Origin: Dichetophora obliterata
Lineage: Eukaryota; Arthropoda; Insecta; Diptera; Sciomyzidae
Direction of reading: 5' to 3'
Assembly (NCBI GenBank): GCA_963920525.1
Contig: OY986437.1
Coordinates: 198,061,511-198,125,510 of the forward strand
Length of the DNA: 64,000 nt
How positions within the stretch are numbered: the stretch's first letter is position 1; each line of letters begins with the position of its first letter. Shown here one piece after another: positions 1 to 11,893 of this stretch. The notes beneath the pieces are model-generated. The model worked only from the letters and a program-made list of their open reading frames with translations. It did no database searches and had not been told where the DNA came from. The position numbers and the translations under genes are program-made.

Positions 1-476
1 ATAGTTTTTATTGTGCGAATTAAGTATAAATAAATATTTAATGCACTTAATTATGCTGTGTTGTGTTGACAAAAAGTTATTGCAGTTGTCTTCGCCGATT
101 TTCTAAGTTTGTCATTGAATGTTTTGGCCATTTTATCAGAAACGTGCGCTGGAAGGTGCCGCCGACATGAAGCTTTGTCCAGCATGCAAATTGTCTTGCA
201 TTCACATCGTTGTTTTTTTTTTGCATAACGTACAGCGTCTCATATATTTTTTATTGTTTTCCATATCACTTATTTTAACTTTGATTTCAGTAAAAATCTT
301 ATAAAATTGCAGAAAGATACGAATTTAACAAAGTTTGTTTTCATTGCAATTCACCATCAGCTGTTTTTGACAAGAGCGGGGAAACATAATTTTATCAATT
401 TGAGAGAGAAGTGTCAAACTCACTAACACCTCTATTTCTTACACCATGATACTGTCAAAATTCTGTTAAGCACATC
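1..476. other. AT-rich spacer, no gene seen
   Basis: The stretch is AT-rich with homopolymer runs. The only frame above 60 codons (119-304 +) has no recognisable domain or splice context. I see no supportable feature. Confidence 0.6.
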
Positions 477-721
477 AAGCAACGTAGCCGCTTTTTGTGT
501 AAAGAGGTAAAAAGTGGAAAAAACACCCCTAAAACATATGCAAATTTTTTTCACTAACAGTACTAAAAAATATATTTACTTTATTTTAGACATGTGCATA
601 TATTAGTATATTATATATATTTATCAATATATATTTCATTTCAGTAAAACAAGTTTTCTTAAGAAAATTTCGACATTTTAAAATCTTTACACCCTATGAA
701 TAAATTGTGGCTACGTTGCTT
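477..721. mobile_element. Palindromic MITE-like element (about 245 bp)
   Basis: The left end reads AAGCAACGTAGCC (477-489) and the right end is its exact reverse complement (709-721). A second matching block, GTGTAAAGA and its complement, lies further inside each arm. There is no coding capacity, as expected of a MITE. The target-site duplication is not clear, so the exact borders and superfamily are unassigned. Confidence 0.55.
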
Positions 722-1539
722 ATACCAATGAGCACCTTACACGTCACAGCAAAGATGGCAGACATGCGCAATACTTCATCTGTAGTTCTCTGTATAATGC
801 TATCACTATATAAATTGTTGAAATGTCAACAAAAATGACAAGTGGATTTTACGTTAGCAACGAAGCATATTTAAATTAAAAATGTTTTAGAAAAACTGTA
901 CGACTAGAAATACTAAAGGACTTTGGATAAGCTGAGCATGCAGTTATTCTTTACTTGGCTTGAGAATGAAATTATTTAGATGTTCACATAATTTCAAGAC
1001 TTTGTCGCAAATTTTTTTTAATTAATGTTTTATATATTCTTACTTTGAACCGCGTTTTCGGCGCTAAAAATAAATATTTTTTATGAAAAAAATTTTTCAT
1101 ATAAACTTTACTTAATTATCTCTATAACGAAATAAAGCACATAATTTTATCCGTACGAAAACCATAATGGCAACCGTTTTTGCAAAAAAAGTGCTCAAAA
1201 AATTTCGAAAATCTTGTTTTTAAACGTTGATTTTACCACAAATAATACAAGTTGGTCAAAAGTTTATACACTGTTGTTATTGGCCAGGTTATTCTCAAAT
1301 TTAAGGTCCCAATCACCAACTACTTTAAACACTTTTTAAAAGAGTTACAGATCAAAAATATTTTGAACTTTTTTAAAGTGTGCTTTTGAGGCTTTGAGTC
1401 AAATGCGACTGGCATTTTACCAGTAGACGCATCCAGTTTTTTTTGCAGTTCTTATTTTTTAGTCTAGTTCTCTACGAAAATGAGCGGGGAGCGAAGAAAA
1501 TAACACTTTTGCACATTCCATATATTTCATGGGTGCTCT
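722..1539. other. AT-rich spacer upstream of piggyBac relic
   Basis: No open frame, exon or clean inverted repeat stands out. Part of it may be the decayed upstream half of the piggyBac copy that becomes recognisable near 1540, but I cannot align it by eye. Confidence 0.5.
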
Positions 1540-2268
1540 AATATACAGCCACTGGAACTATTCGTAAAATTCGCGTACCAAAATCATGCCTTTTAGCTGA
1601 CAAAAAAGTTGTAAAGAATAAAGAAAAAAGAAAAACGTGGTTTTTGTACTTCCGTTGCTGTGAAGTATGTTGGAATATATTTGACAAAGTGGTTGGACAA
1701 TTCAGTTGTTTCCATTGCATCAAAAGCTTTCAGCGCTAAGCCGTTATCCAATGCTCTTCGATATTCAAAATCAGAAAAAAAATAAACGTACAACGCCCAT
1801 GTATTGTAAAAGAATACAATAAGAATATATGCAGAGTTGATCGTTTGGATCAAAATGTGAGCCGTTATCGAGTTGGATATCGAGGAAAAAAATGGTGGAT
1901 CAGCATTTTCACTTGGCTTCTCGACGTTTGCGTAAAAACGCTTGGCAGCTACATTGCCGTGAAAAGGGTGTCGCCTGAGTCAATTGGAGTTTTGACGTCA
2001 AATAGCCATTTACTACTGCAAGCATTACGGTGAAAACCCAAAACGAACTGGATGCGCTCCGCTTCCGAAGAAACGGCATAACGAAGACTCTGTACTTACT
2101 ACACTTCGCTACGATGGGCAAGATCATCTTGTGATACCTTCTCCAAAAAGAAGACGTTGTGCGAAGTGGTCGTACGAAGCTTGTAATAAGAACGATGTTG
2201 GCCTCTGCGAAAAATTTTTTGCTGAATATCATAATAAAAACCATGTAGAAATATTAATTCTTTCATAA
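1540..2268 (+). pseudogene. piggyBac-type transposase, C-terminal relic
   Basis: Three frames together give the C-terminal half of a piggyBac (PGBD-like, DDE_Tnp_1_7) transposase. A block near 1548 reads ATGTIRK followed by LLADKKVVKNKEKR. Next comes RPCIVKEYNKNICRVDRLDQ, then NVSRYRVGYRGKKWWISIF (about 1853-1910), the family's signature region. The tail contains SPKRRRCAKW and DVGLCEKFFAEYH, a decayed version of the C-terminal cysteine-rich finger with several cysteines replaced. At least two frameshifts occur (near 1640 and 1940) plus an in-frame stop near 1994. The N-terminal half and catalytic core upstream are missing or unrecognisable. It is an old dead copy; family assignment is firm, borders are not. 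Confidence 0.85.
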
Positions 2269-2343
2269 TTTTTTACAAATAAAGTGTTTTAATTAAAATA
2301 TATATGAACTTTTTTTTAATGAAAAAACCTAGGTAGTGCTTGG

Positions 2344-2361
2344 CGTTACCATATGGTAACG
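2344..2361. repeat. 18 bp perfect palindrome
   Basis: CGTTACCATATGGTAACG is its own reverse complement. It lies about 75 bp beyond the end of the piggyBac relic and could belong to that element's 3' end. That link is a guess. Confidence 0.7.
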
Positions 2362-2964
2362 GTCCTTTCTGCCGCAACCAGGATAAGGACACAAATTTTT
2401 GGTATGAGGAATATTTTTTAGTGCCTATTGGTATGAATTTAGTTTTTTTTCTTTGGAATAAACACCAAAGCTATTCCCGGTCTATTCGGGTTAAGTAAAA
2501 GTTTATTTTTTTTAATCAGACAAGACAGACCCTACCCTTTTCATCTTCAGTAGTCTTGAGTGATTAAGCTGTGACCAACTCACTGTTTAAGTTTTAGATG
2601 ATTTGGCACTAGTTCGATTAAATGCCTTGGAAAATCGCAAGAATTTACTTCTATCGGCCTCCTTTCGTACACGGTTAAAAATTTTTAACTAAATTTTAAA
2701 CTTTTTTAGATTACATATAGGACAACACCAAAAAGTTCGAAACCCAGCTAAATTAAACTAAAATAAAAAATTTTCTAACCATTTCGTCATTTGAACACAC
2801 TACCTCTGACGTGCTGGTCCAACACCTTATCCTTTCGTCCAACTCAGTCGCTGATAAAGTTACGCTTATTTTGCATCATTACGAATGCAAGCAAGTTCCA
2901 TTCAGGAACGTGGGTTTAAGACACAGCTAAATTAAACTATAGTATACTGAGCTTGGATTTTTTA
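2362..2964. other. Spacer with half of a distant inverted repeat
   Basis: No gene. Positions about 2520-2600, read on the minus strand, match 16575-16640 on the plus strand (shared core CAGCTTAATCACTCAA with flanking similarity over roughly 50-60 bp). The short motif AGCTAAATTAAACT also occurs twice here (near 2745 and 2926). Confidence 0.5.
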
Positions 2965-3120
2965 CCATGTTTTTAACTTTGATATCTCTAAATGTGTGCG
3001 CTTTGCTCTAGGTAAGACGTTTATCAAGATGAAGACCTAGATACTTCACACAGCTACCCGTTGGAATAATTTCTTGTTTTAAAGTTAGTCTAGGGCATTG
3101 CTTTTTTCTCAGTGTAAAAA
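2965..3120 (-). pseudogene. Jockey-type reverse transcriptase fragment
   Basis: On the minus strand one frame reads QCPRLTLKQEIIP followed by VKYLGLHLDKRLT and then a stop where a tryptophan normally stands. The VKYLGLHLDRRLTW block is the conserved region just after the RT palm in the Jockey clade of non-LTR retrotransposons. Only about 50 codons survive. The upstream RT core is not found next to it; the non-autonomous hAT at 3186 lies directly on that side. It is an isolated dead fragment. Confidence 0.75.
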
Positions 3121-3185
3121 AATGAATTCCCAAATCTGCGAAGTCATATCCCTGCAGGACTTTCACCCAACTTTAAGGTGATTAC

Positions 3186-4494
3186 TAGGGACTGGAATCT
3201 GATGCAAATGCATGTTTGCAGTGGTCACCATGTTAAGAAAATGAATAGAATATCTTTGCGATTCAGAAAATTTCCTTTAAAATGGCATTCAATCGTTAGT
3301 GCATATTTTTGCATATTTCTTTTTAAGTGCATGTTTTACTATAAATGCATGTTTTTTGCATATTTTCTTTAAAATTCTCGTTTTCTTTGAATATTTTATA
3401 AAATGTTTTTATTTTTTATTTAATTTACTTCACGTTCAATATTTTTCTGCACAACATGAACAGTAAGGTGGATAAAAAAAAACATTTATTCGACACTCAT
3501 ATTCTGGGAGCTGGATTCAAGTAGATCTTAAATCCAAAAGGATATCGAAATCGGTGGAACCGTCATCCAGCGGTTTTGATTTAAAAAAATCACTTTTTCG
3601 CCAAAAATCACCGGTTTTTTTCGCCGTAACTTTTTATCAATCTAAAATAACTACCTAAAAAATGGGTGCAAATGAAAGATATCTGGGACACCAAAGTCTT
3701 AAATAGGAAGATTTTTAGATTCAAGAAATTTTTTAGTGCAACAGTGTTCAGAATTCGGTCAACATTTAAGGTACTTTTCACTAAAATCGCTATTTGAAAA
3801 AACATTTTGTTGTCTCTGCTAACAAGGCAATATCTTTAGAGAAGTAAATTGAATATATGAGGCCTATAGAATAAAAAATCTACTCTTTCACTTTTAAGAG
3901 AACCAGATAAGTATGAGCGATTATTCTCAAGAGCGGTCACCATAATTCAGCTTTGAAAAAAAAATTGGTTAAAACATTTTGTGTCTGCTTAGTTTGGATC
4001 GATAAGCAAATTTTCAGATATGATTGGCTAATGTGGAATAGAAGAGTTTTGATTCCATATCGCAAAATGCATAATTATAATTTTGTTAAACTTTCTTCTA
4101 TTTTTAAATATATTAACTATTTTTTTTTTTATTTTTCGTTGTTGGTTTAACTCAGAAAAACATACCAAGCGACATTGCACAGTTCAATTTGAACTTGAAT
4201 GAGTGTAGATTCATATTTTGATTTTATAGTTCGTGTTGATTTTGTTTTCCGTATTAAGTTGAAACATGAGCTTGAAACGAGTAATGAAAACAAACTAAGC
4301 TAATATTTACAAAGATTTTTTTGAGCTTTATGTGCTTTTTGGTAAGTACATGCATATTAATGTAATTGTTTGTCATAAATATTGACAAATTTTTTTGTTT
4401 TTAATGCATATTTTAAGTGCATATTTTCTTAATATTAGGTGCATATATATGCGCATATATTGGATGTTTTTAGTGCATGAGATTCCGGTCCCTA
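3186..4494. mobile_element. Non-autonomous hAT element, 1309 bp
   Basis: The ends are inverted repeats: TAGGGACTGGAATCT at the left and AGATTCCGGTCCCTA at the right, one mismatch in 15. They are flanked by an 8 bp direct repeat with one difference, GTGATTAC (3178-3185) and GCGATTAC (4495-4502). An 8 bp duplication with short TIRs is the hAT pattern. Subterminal GCATAT and TGCATG motifs are repeated at both ends. No transposase frame is present, so it must depend on a partner element. Confidence 0.85.
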
Positions 4495-4502
4495 GCGATT
4501 AC

Positions 4503-5492
4503 AAACTACTTTCAAAACAAAGTATTTTCTTCGAAAAAAACTAGTGATTTTCTCTATGAAATGGCCGCAAAATCACCAGTACGCACTACCTACGATATGA
4601 CAGATTGACTTGTTTATATATGGTCCTTTTGAAACCAACTAGTAGTCAGTCTATATAAAACTAGCTTATATCTGGTTACTTTCATTCTACGTACTAGTGA
4701 GGAGTAAGACGACTACATTTTAAATGGTTTTTTATAAACTAGCTTCTAGTGAAAATACAAAATATTTAGCCATACCAAAAAATATTTTAAAGTCGACTCA
4801 AAATTTAGTGTGACCTTATAAAAAAAAATTACAAAAACAATGTAAGAAAAGTTGCTACTAAATTTCAAGTCAATATTAAAATATTTTCTGGTTAGTCTGA
4901 CTGATTTTTATCTGGCTATATGAAACCAGTTGGAAATTTTTATTAAACAGAAAAAAATAATTTTATTACATTTAATGCTAAAACATGAGTTTTTCAGTCT
5001 TCAATAACGTAGTCAATTCATAAAAGTGATAAATATTTAGTAAAGTGTTAAAAAATAAATTTATATTCCATTGAAAAAAAAAACATAGTTCTTCAAAAAT
5101 GAGTTTTTAAGTCTTCAATAACGTTCAAAAGTGATCAATATTTAGTAAAGTGTGTTAAAAAAATTTAAATTTCATTGAACATTATTTTAACTTTTGCACG
5201 TTCCATTACCTTTCTTACGATATAAAATGAAGGTGTGCTCTTCAAGTGTCCAGAAATTAGTGAATTGTTAATGGATTTTTAATACAAATTTGACTTCTTA
5301 AATTGATATCCTAGTTATGGAAATTGTATTTTAACTAACTGAGCTCCGTTGTCTCAAAATAAACCCTATCTTGACCATAAAAATCAATCAGTTAAAAAAA
5401 GTTGAGCCTAATCTTAATGGTAAGTTCAACAGATGTAACACTTCAATGTGAAATAGGCGCTACACAAATATTTCCAAAACATTTTTTTCCAT
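4503..5492. other. AT-rich spacer with a tandem duplication
   Basis: No gene is visible. Positions about 4983-5075 are repeated at about 5097-5180 (shared blocks GTCTTCAATAACGT, AATATTTAGTAAAGTGT and TTTCATTGAA), a diverged direct duplication of about 115 bp period. Confidence 0.55.
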
Positions 5493-5765
5493 TTACAGAT
5501 CGATTCTGTGCGTTACCGGTAATAGTAATCTTGTTACCGAAATTCGTTACCGGTCTTAGCAATCGGTATTCTGTGCACTCGGTAACGCTGTCAAACGTCG
5601 TAAACTCACCTCATTGAAATAAAGCACTCGCAGTTCTGTGTGAGAGTGTGGTGAAACAAAAATAAAGTAAAAAAAGAAGTAAGTGCAAAGAATTAATTGA
5701 ATTCTGCTAACTTAAAAATAATATTGACTTTTCTTAGCAGGAAATAAGAACGAACTACGCCAGCA

Positions 5766-6716
5766 CATGGCAGAATAACCAGGTAGGGTAAAGAGATTCA
5801 CCACACCGACAGCTAATGTCAAAATTAATTTTAGCGATGCCACTTTTCAGTATTGTTTATTATTGTGAGAGAAATGCTTTGAGGGGAATTCGTACTAAGG
5901 TAAATGGGATAAAGTAAGAAAAAAAATGTATATTTAATGAAACAAATAAGTTTTAATGTGATTTTCAAGTTTTATTTTTGCTAAATTATTATTGCCCATT
6001 ATTTTTTGTTTATTTTTTTTAATTCATAATTTCAATATATATATTACTTTAAAAACAAAACAAAAACACAAAAGCGCGACTGTTTGAAACAATGAAATTA
6101 TAGCGAATGGCCCAATCTACCTTATTACATTAGCAAATTCTAGGATGCTGCTTCAAATTTTGCTTAAAAATAAAAACTTGTACTTCCCCGTTTTCCAGTT
6201 TAGTATAAAGAATAATATTTAACAGATTCCGCTCTCAGTGCGCATAAATGTGCAGCCTACATCACATGTGAAAATACATGCACACAAAAAAACACATACA
6301 CAACAAACGAAACAAAGCAAACGAATCTAATTGGCTTATTGGAAAACAAACGAAATACAAAGTAACAGTCAAACTGCTGTAAAAACACATAAAGCAACAC
6401 CTGCTTATAGAACTTTAAAAACCACGTTCATCAAACATATCATTGGGCTACTTAAGACTATCAGACTTTTGGTTTGTAGAGCTTTCATGTAAAAAAACAA
6501 CATAAGTATATTAAAACAGGTTGGTAAAGTGTGGTATTAATACTACGGGGTTTTTTAGCCACACTGAAAACCACGCAACTGTGAATACCCTTAATGATGC
6601 AATCATGGATTTTTCTTTGAAGATACGGCATCACTGCATTTTGTGATTTTGACATGATTTTGACATTAGCTGTCGGTGTGGTGAATCTCTTTACCCTACC
6701 TGGTTATTCTGCCATG
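5766..6716. mobile_element. P-element-like non-autonomous transposon, 951 bp
   Basis: Near-perfect terminal inverted repeats of about 60 bp begin CATGGCAGAATAACCAGG at 5766 and mirror at 6716. They are flanked by an identical 8 bp repeat, CGCCAGCA (5758-5765 and 6717-6724). The P element of Drosophila also has CATG ends, an AATAAC block at the same place, and a GC-rich 8 bp duplication. That is the basis for calling it P-like. A hAT or MULE origin is possible. The inside has no open frame. Confidence 0.7.
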
Positions 6717-7741
6717 CGCCAGCACAGCAGCAGTCTTATGTTAATTTTGTTCGCAGCCACTCAGAGCAGCTGTAAGCTATACAAACGCCAGCTGTTTTGC
6801 TTGTTACCACCTAAAGAGATGGTAACAATCAGAGAACTGCAATGAGTATCCGACAGAATTCGGATACTCAAATCATACCTGAGTGTCGTGCTGTTCACAA
6901 CTCTATCCATACTTAATAATATGTGTAAAATACTCATAGGCATTCGGCTCATTAGCATTTCTTCGGGTATAAGTGCATTCTCATATTCCAGAGCGGATTG
7001 ATCCGATCCACTTCGAGCCGTTTTTAATGAGTGCGTTGAGTCAGTTTATTACAAAGGCGCTCGATCCGAATGTATTTTGAGTGTACTCTGAGTACTTTAC
7101 CTTCTCTGCCAACGTCTCTCAGCGCTATTTAGTTTTTTTTTTGCTTATGCACTTTTCGTAAGTACATGTCTACAGGCCATGTGAGCTCTCATTTTTTGTT
7201 TGATTTTTTTCTCGAAAACTCGTTCTTGGTATTTTATTGTTGCACTCTATGGAGAAAAAACAATAACAACGCTTGTGATTTTGGTTTGTTAGACATAAAC
7301 AAAAATAAAACAAAATAAAAAGGCCGGCGCACAGTGTTTGAAAGTTGGAAATCAGTACCAAAACTGATAACCTCTTTATGTGAATTTTTTTCTTTGCGTT
7401 GTTTAAGAATATTCTAACTAGCATGATTCTAAAATATTTATCATAAATATATATAGGTCTTCTGTTAGACGCCTTAAAATACGATTGATGTAAAAATTTT
7501 GAAAAAATTTCGTAAAATATTGATATTTTTCAAGAGTTATTACAAACAATTGAGAAAATGTATTGCACTCTGGTTTTATTTTAAGTAAAAAAAGCATTAT
7601 TGAAAAAGTTTTTTGCATACTTGAAAAAAATTTTTATTTTTACAATAAATTTCTTAGGCAAAGTTGATATGACAAAAAAACGTACATTTATTTTTAGCAG
7701 AATAAAACATAATGATCTTCGGATGTCGACGATATTTTAAA

Positions 7742-10509
7742 TCTATATATATAAAAATGGATGTATGTATGTGGATATGTGGGTATGTGGCTATATCACG
7801 TATAGACTCCAAAACCGCTGAACCGATCTTTATGAAATTTTCAGGGAAACTGAAGCCACATCTTGAGAGTGTTCCTGTGAGGTTTGGTAACGATTGGACG
7901 AGGGGGCGTGGTACCTCCCATACAAGCCAAATTTGCGCTATCGATCACAAACCAATAAAAGGATATATATCAGACGGTTTCGATTGTAAAAAACTAAGAT
8001 TTGGTATTTTTGTTCAGATAGTTATTGTCGGTAACTGTACAGAAAATGGGCGTGGTCGTAATATAAATACGCCTACTTTTTCGAAATCATGGCAATTCCG
8101 GAGTTCTACAGATTTTTACAGTGAAACTTGCTGTGTAGGTGCCTCAAGAGGCGGTCACTATATATAAATGTTTTCACGCCCACTTTTACCGCCCACAAAT
8201 CAATATCTATATACATAAAAAGCAAAACGATGTGTGTCTGGATGTGTGATGTCTATAGACTCCAAAACTACTGAAACGATTGACCTGAAATTTTGGCAGT
8301 CGATTTGTTGCAGGTACGAGATGGTTGAGGAAAAAAAATTGAAACACCCCCCTGTAACCGCCCCCAAATCAATAAAAATTTTATATTTCAGTCAGTTTGG
8401 GTCGTATAAGGCTAAAATTTTGTAATTTGGTATGTACGGTTACTGTCGACAACTGTACTAAAAATGGGTTTCCACGCCCCCTTTTACCGCCCACAAATAA
8501 ATGAAAATGGTTTATTTCAGACGGTTTTGGTCGTATAAGACTTAAATTTGGTTCTTTGGTTTGTGGAAATACTGACAGTAACTGTACAAAAAATTGGTTT
8601 CCACGCCAATGGGCGTGATCGCAATATATATACGCCCACTTTTTCGAAATCATGGCAATTCCAGAGTTCTACACATTTTTATAGTGAAACTTGCTGTGTA
8701 GGTACTCCAAGAGGCAGTCACGATACATAAATGTTTTCACGCCCACTTTTACCGCCCACAAATCTGTCTATATAAAAATGAATCGTGATTTGTTCGGATG
8801 CTTAATACTTGAAAATGACTGGACCAAATTAGATACTTCCTTCTACGGGTTTGTTCGTAACTGCTACGCAAAGGTTTACGAAAAAATAATGCCACACCCC
8901 TTTTATCACCCACAAATCAATAAAAATGGTATATTTAAGACAGTTTTGGCCGTATTAAATTAAGATTTGGTAAATAAGTTCGTATTATAACTGTCATTAA
9001 CTTTAACACAAACGGGCGTGGTCACTCTTATTCTACGCCTACTTTTAAGAAAATATCAAAAACTTCGAAACTATTGGTCTGATTGAGCTGAAATTTTGTA
9101 AGTGGCTTTGCTTTGAGTACGAGATGGTTTAAGAAGAAATGCCACACCCCCTTTTACGTCCCACAAATAAATAAAAAATTTGTGTTATCGAATAGCTTTA
9201 TAGTTATGGGTCGCAAAGCTTAGAAATTCGGTATTCGACCACAATCTAGACGTACCATTTCAGTGATGAAATTTTATGGGAGTTGGTCAAGAGGGAGTTA
9301 GACCTCCCATACAACAAAATTTGTGTTATCGAAAATCTTTGAAATTATAGGAATTCAGCTTTGGAAATCAGTTTTTGGCCTCAATTTACACATGCAGTTT
9401 CAATGATTTTATTTTATGGGCGTTGGACAGGGAGGCGTGACAATCTCCCTTACAACCCAAATTTGCAATATCGAATTTTTTTGAAGTTATAGGTTGGCAG
9501 CGTAAGAATTCCGTATTCGACCTAAATTTATACATGCACTTTCATTACTTACATTTTATGGGTAGGGCAAAGGGGAGTGGCACTTCCCTTACAACCCAAC
9601 TTTTTGCTTTCAAATAGCTCTAGAGTTATAGGTCGCACAACGCCGGAATTCAGTATTCGACCTCAATGTACACATGCAGTTTCATTGATTTAATTTTATG
9701 TTCATTGGTAAGAGGGGCGTGGCACCTCCGATTTAACGTAAATTTGCGATATCGAATATCATTGAAGTTATAGGTCGCAGTTTTTGAATTCAGTATTGGA
9801 CCTCAATGTACACATGCAGTTTCATTGATTACATTTTATGAGCGTTGATCAAGGGGGAGTGGCACCTCCCATACAATGAAAATTTGTGATATCGAATAGC
9901 TTTGAAGTGCAAAGTCGTACAGCGACGGAGTTCAGTATTCGACCAAAATTTACGCATGCAGATTTACTAATAAAATTTTTTAGAGTTTGTCGGGGGGGGG
10001 GGGGTGGTGTGACACCTTCAACTTAATCCAAATTTGGGATATCAAATAGCTTTGGAGTTATAGGTGACTCAGCTTCGAAATTCAGTATTCGACATCAATT
10101 TACACATGCAGTTTCATTGGTAAAATTTTATGGGTGTAGGAAAAAGGGGAGTGGCACCTCCCATACAACCCAAATTTGTGCTATCGAATAGTTTTGGAGT
10201 TATATGTCGCACAGTTTTGGAATTCGGTATTCGACCTACATGTACAACATCCAGTTTAATTGATTACATTCTATTAGCGGTGATGAAGAGGGGGCATGGC
10301 ACTCCTATATAACCCAATTTATGGTAGGGCAAAGGGGAGTGGCACTTCCCTTACAACCCAACTTTGTGCTTTCAAATAGCTTTAGAGTTATAGGTCGCAC
10401 AACGCCGGAATTTAGTATTCGACCTCAATTTAGACAAGCTGTTTAACTGATAACATTTTAAGAGTCTTTGACAAGGGAGAGTGGCAGCAACGCGCCGGGT
10501 TTTAGCTAG
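7742..10509 (+). mobile_element. Non-autonomous Helitron, 2768 bp
   Basis: It starts TCTATATATATAAAAATGG directly after an A (7741) and ends CGCCGGGTTTTAGCTAG directly before a T (10510). This is the Helitron rule of TC...CTAG inserted between A and T without target duplication. The GC-rich ACGCGCCGGGT just before the end is the expected 3' hairpin region. No Rep or helicase frame exists. The phrase CCGCTGAACCGAT near the 5' end and repeated blocks with ACGCCCACTTTTACCGCCC are shared between its subrepeats. Confidence 0.85.
9225..10450. repeat. Internal tandem repeats of about 140 bp in the Helitron
   Basis: The motif GTATTCGACCTCAAT with variants recurs near 9231, 9370, 9508, 9651, 9790, 9931, 10085, 10225 and 10412. 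Each copy is followed by ACACATGCAGTTTCATTGAT and a GGGAGTGGCACCTCCC-type block. This makes about nine diverged units with 138-154 bp spacing. A stretch near 10321 repeats the unit at 9558 almost exactly. Confidence 0.85.
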
Positions 10510-11463
10510 TAAATAAATAAATTGGACTTTAAGTTGAGCGATTAAAAAAAACTGACAGAATTTTTTGCGTCCTTGAACAATATTTGGAAAAAACTAAATG
10601 CGTTTCGAAGAAAATATAGATTTGTTTAGTCTCAAGGTTTATTACTATAGTCATTTTCTTTCGTATGCTTTTAGGCGTTTCTTTATTAACCGATCACTTC
10701 TTACGTGTGCCACATTAATATATAGGTATTTTTTTTTTATTTAAAATCGTTAAATTTTTAATGGAAATAGTGAAAGCATTTACTTACTAAATACGATAAA
10801 TGGTTTAAATGTTATAATTCTTCTTTTGCAATACTAGAATATATTTACAGAGTGTAACGATTGCAATTTTTGTCATTATATAGTTTCACTCTTTGTCATA
10901 TTATTTAAATATTTAATACTTTACTTTAAAATACTTTTAAAATATAATTTATATTTCAACGAAAATTATTTGAGATATTTCAAAATTATAAAATAAAATT
11001 TTCATTACGACAGAAAATATTGAAAAGAAAAGAATATTATTTTTTTAATTGAAAAGCGTACCAAACAAACGTACGACTCTTTTTCAAACTTACGCGAGTA
11101 GATTTGTACTGAGTCTTTATTTGCTGTCTTACCAAGTCCCTCGCTACAAGAGTACTTAAGTATTCTATAGTGTTGTGTTTCTCAGTTTATTAGTTTGCTA
11201 TGTTAATGCATAGTATAATTTTTTTAAGTAATTACAATTAAATTGAATTTGTAAAACAGTAATGTGATATGTAAAAAGTTAAATTCATTCACATTATCTT
11301 ATAGCTTGCTATGAAACATTTAAATGAATTTCGCAATAAAATGCTTTCAAAACTATTCAAATATTCAAATTCCCTTGTCAAAAAATGCTCTTCAAAGATC
11401 TTCAATTAGCTGAAAGTGAAATATATATTCTTTGATTCCAAACAACAGAATTAGAATACGTTC
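10510..11463. other. Right half of hobo-like element, no gene
   Basis: AT-rich sequence inside the hobo-like element. I found no open frame, exon or transposase motif. Confidence 0.55.
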
Positions 11464-11893
11464 ACGGAGAAAAGTAATTTGCTTGAATCAAGCAAATGTT
11501 TTGCTTAAAAGAAAATCAGCAAAACTTTGCTCAATCACAATGTGATTTAAGAAAAAGATTGCTAATTTAGCTTTTTTAGTGCAATTTGCAATCACTCCTA
11601 GTGTATTTAGGAAAAAGCAAAATTTTGATTAAATTCAAGCAAAATTTTGCTAAGTTATTATAAACTGAAAAGCAAATTTTTTTCTTAATTCAAGCAAATA
11701 TTTGCTTAGTTATTATAAATTGGAATAGCAAATTTTTACTTAATTCAATCAAATATTTACTTAATTATTATAAATTGGAATAGCACATATTGATTAGTTA
11801 TTGCTGAAATTTAGCATAATTTTGAAGTGGCTGAGAATCAAGCGCAAGTTTTGATAAACCACTATACTAATTTAGCAAACAGTTTTCTCCGTA
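11464..11893. mobile_element. MITE with internal tandem repeats, about 430 bp
   Basis: The ends are ACGGAGAAAA at 11464 and TTTTCTCCGT at 11893. The inside holds three or more units of about 54 bp built on AAGCAAATTTTT, CAAATATTTGCTTA and TTATTATAAATTGGAAT (about 11640-11800), with many small GCAAA/TTTGC palindromes. No target duplication is clear, so the superfamily is open. Confidence 0.55.

Noticed and set aside
7712..8963. Protein-coding frames inside the first Helitron (151, 63 and 90 codons)
   Set aside because: They fall in noncoding subrepeats of a non-autonomous Helitron, are in different frames for equivalent repeats, and show no Rep or helicase motif.
9225..10450. CRISPR-like array
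   Set aside because: Units are about 140 bp, diverged and lie inside a eukaryotic Helitron. There are no short exact repeats with unique spacers.
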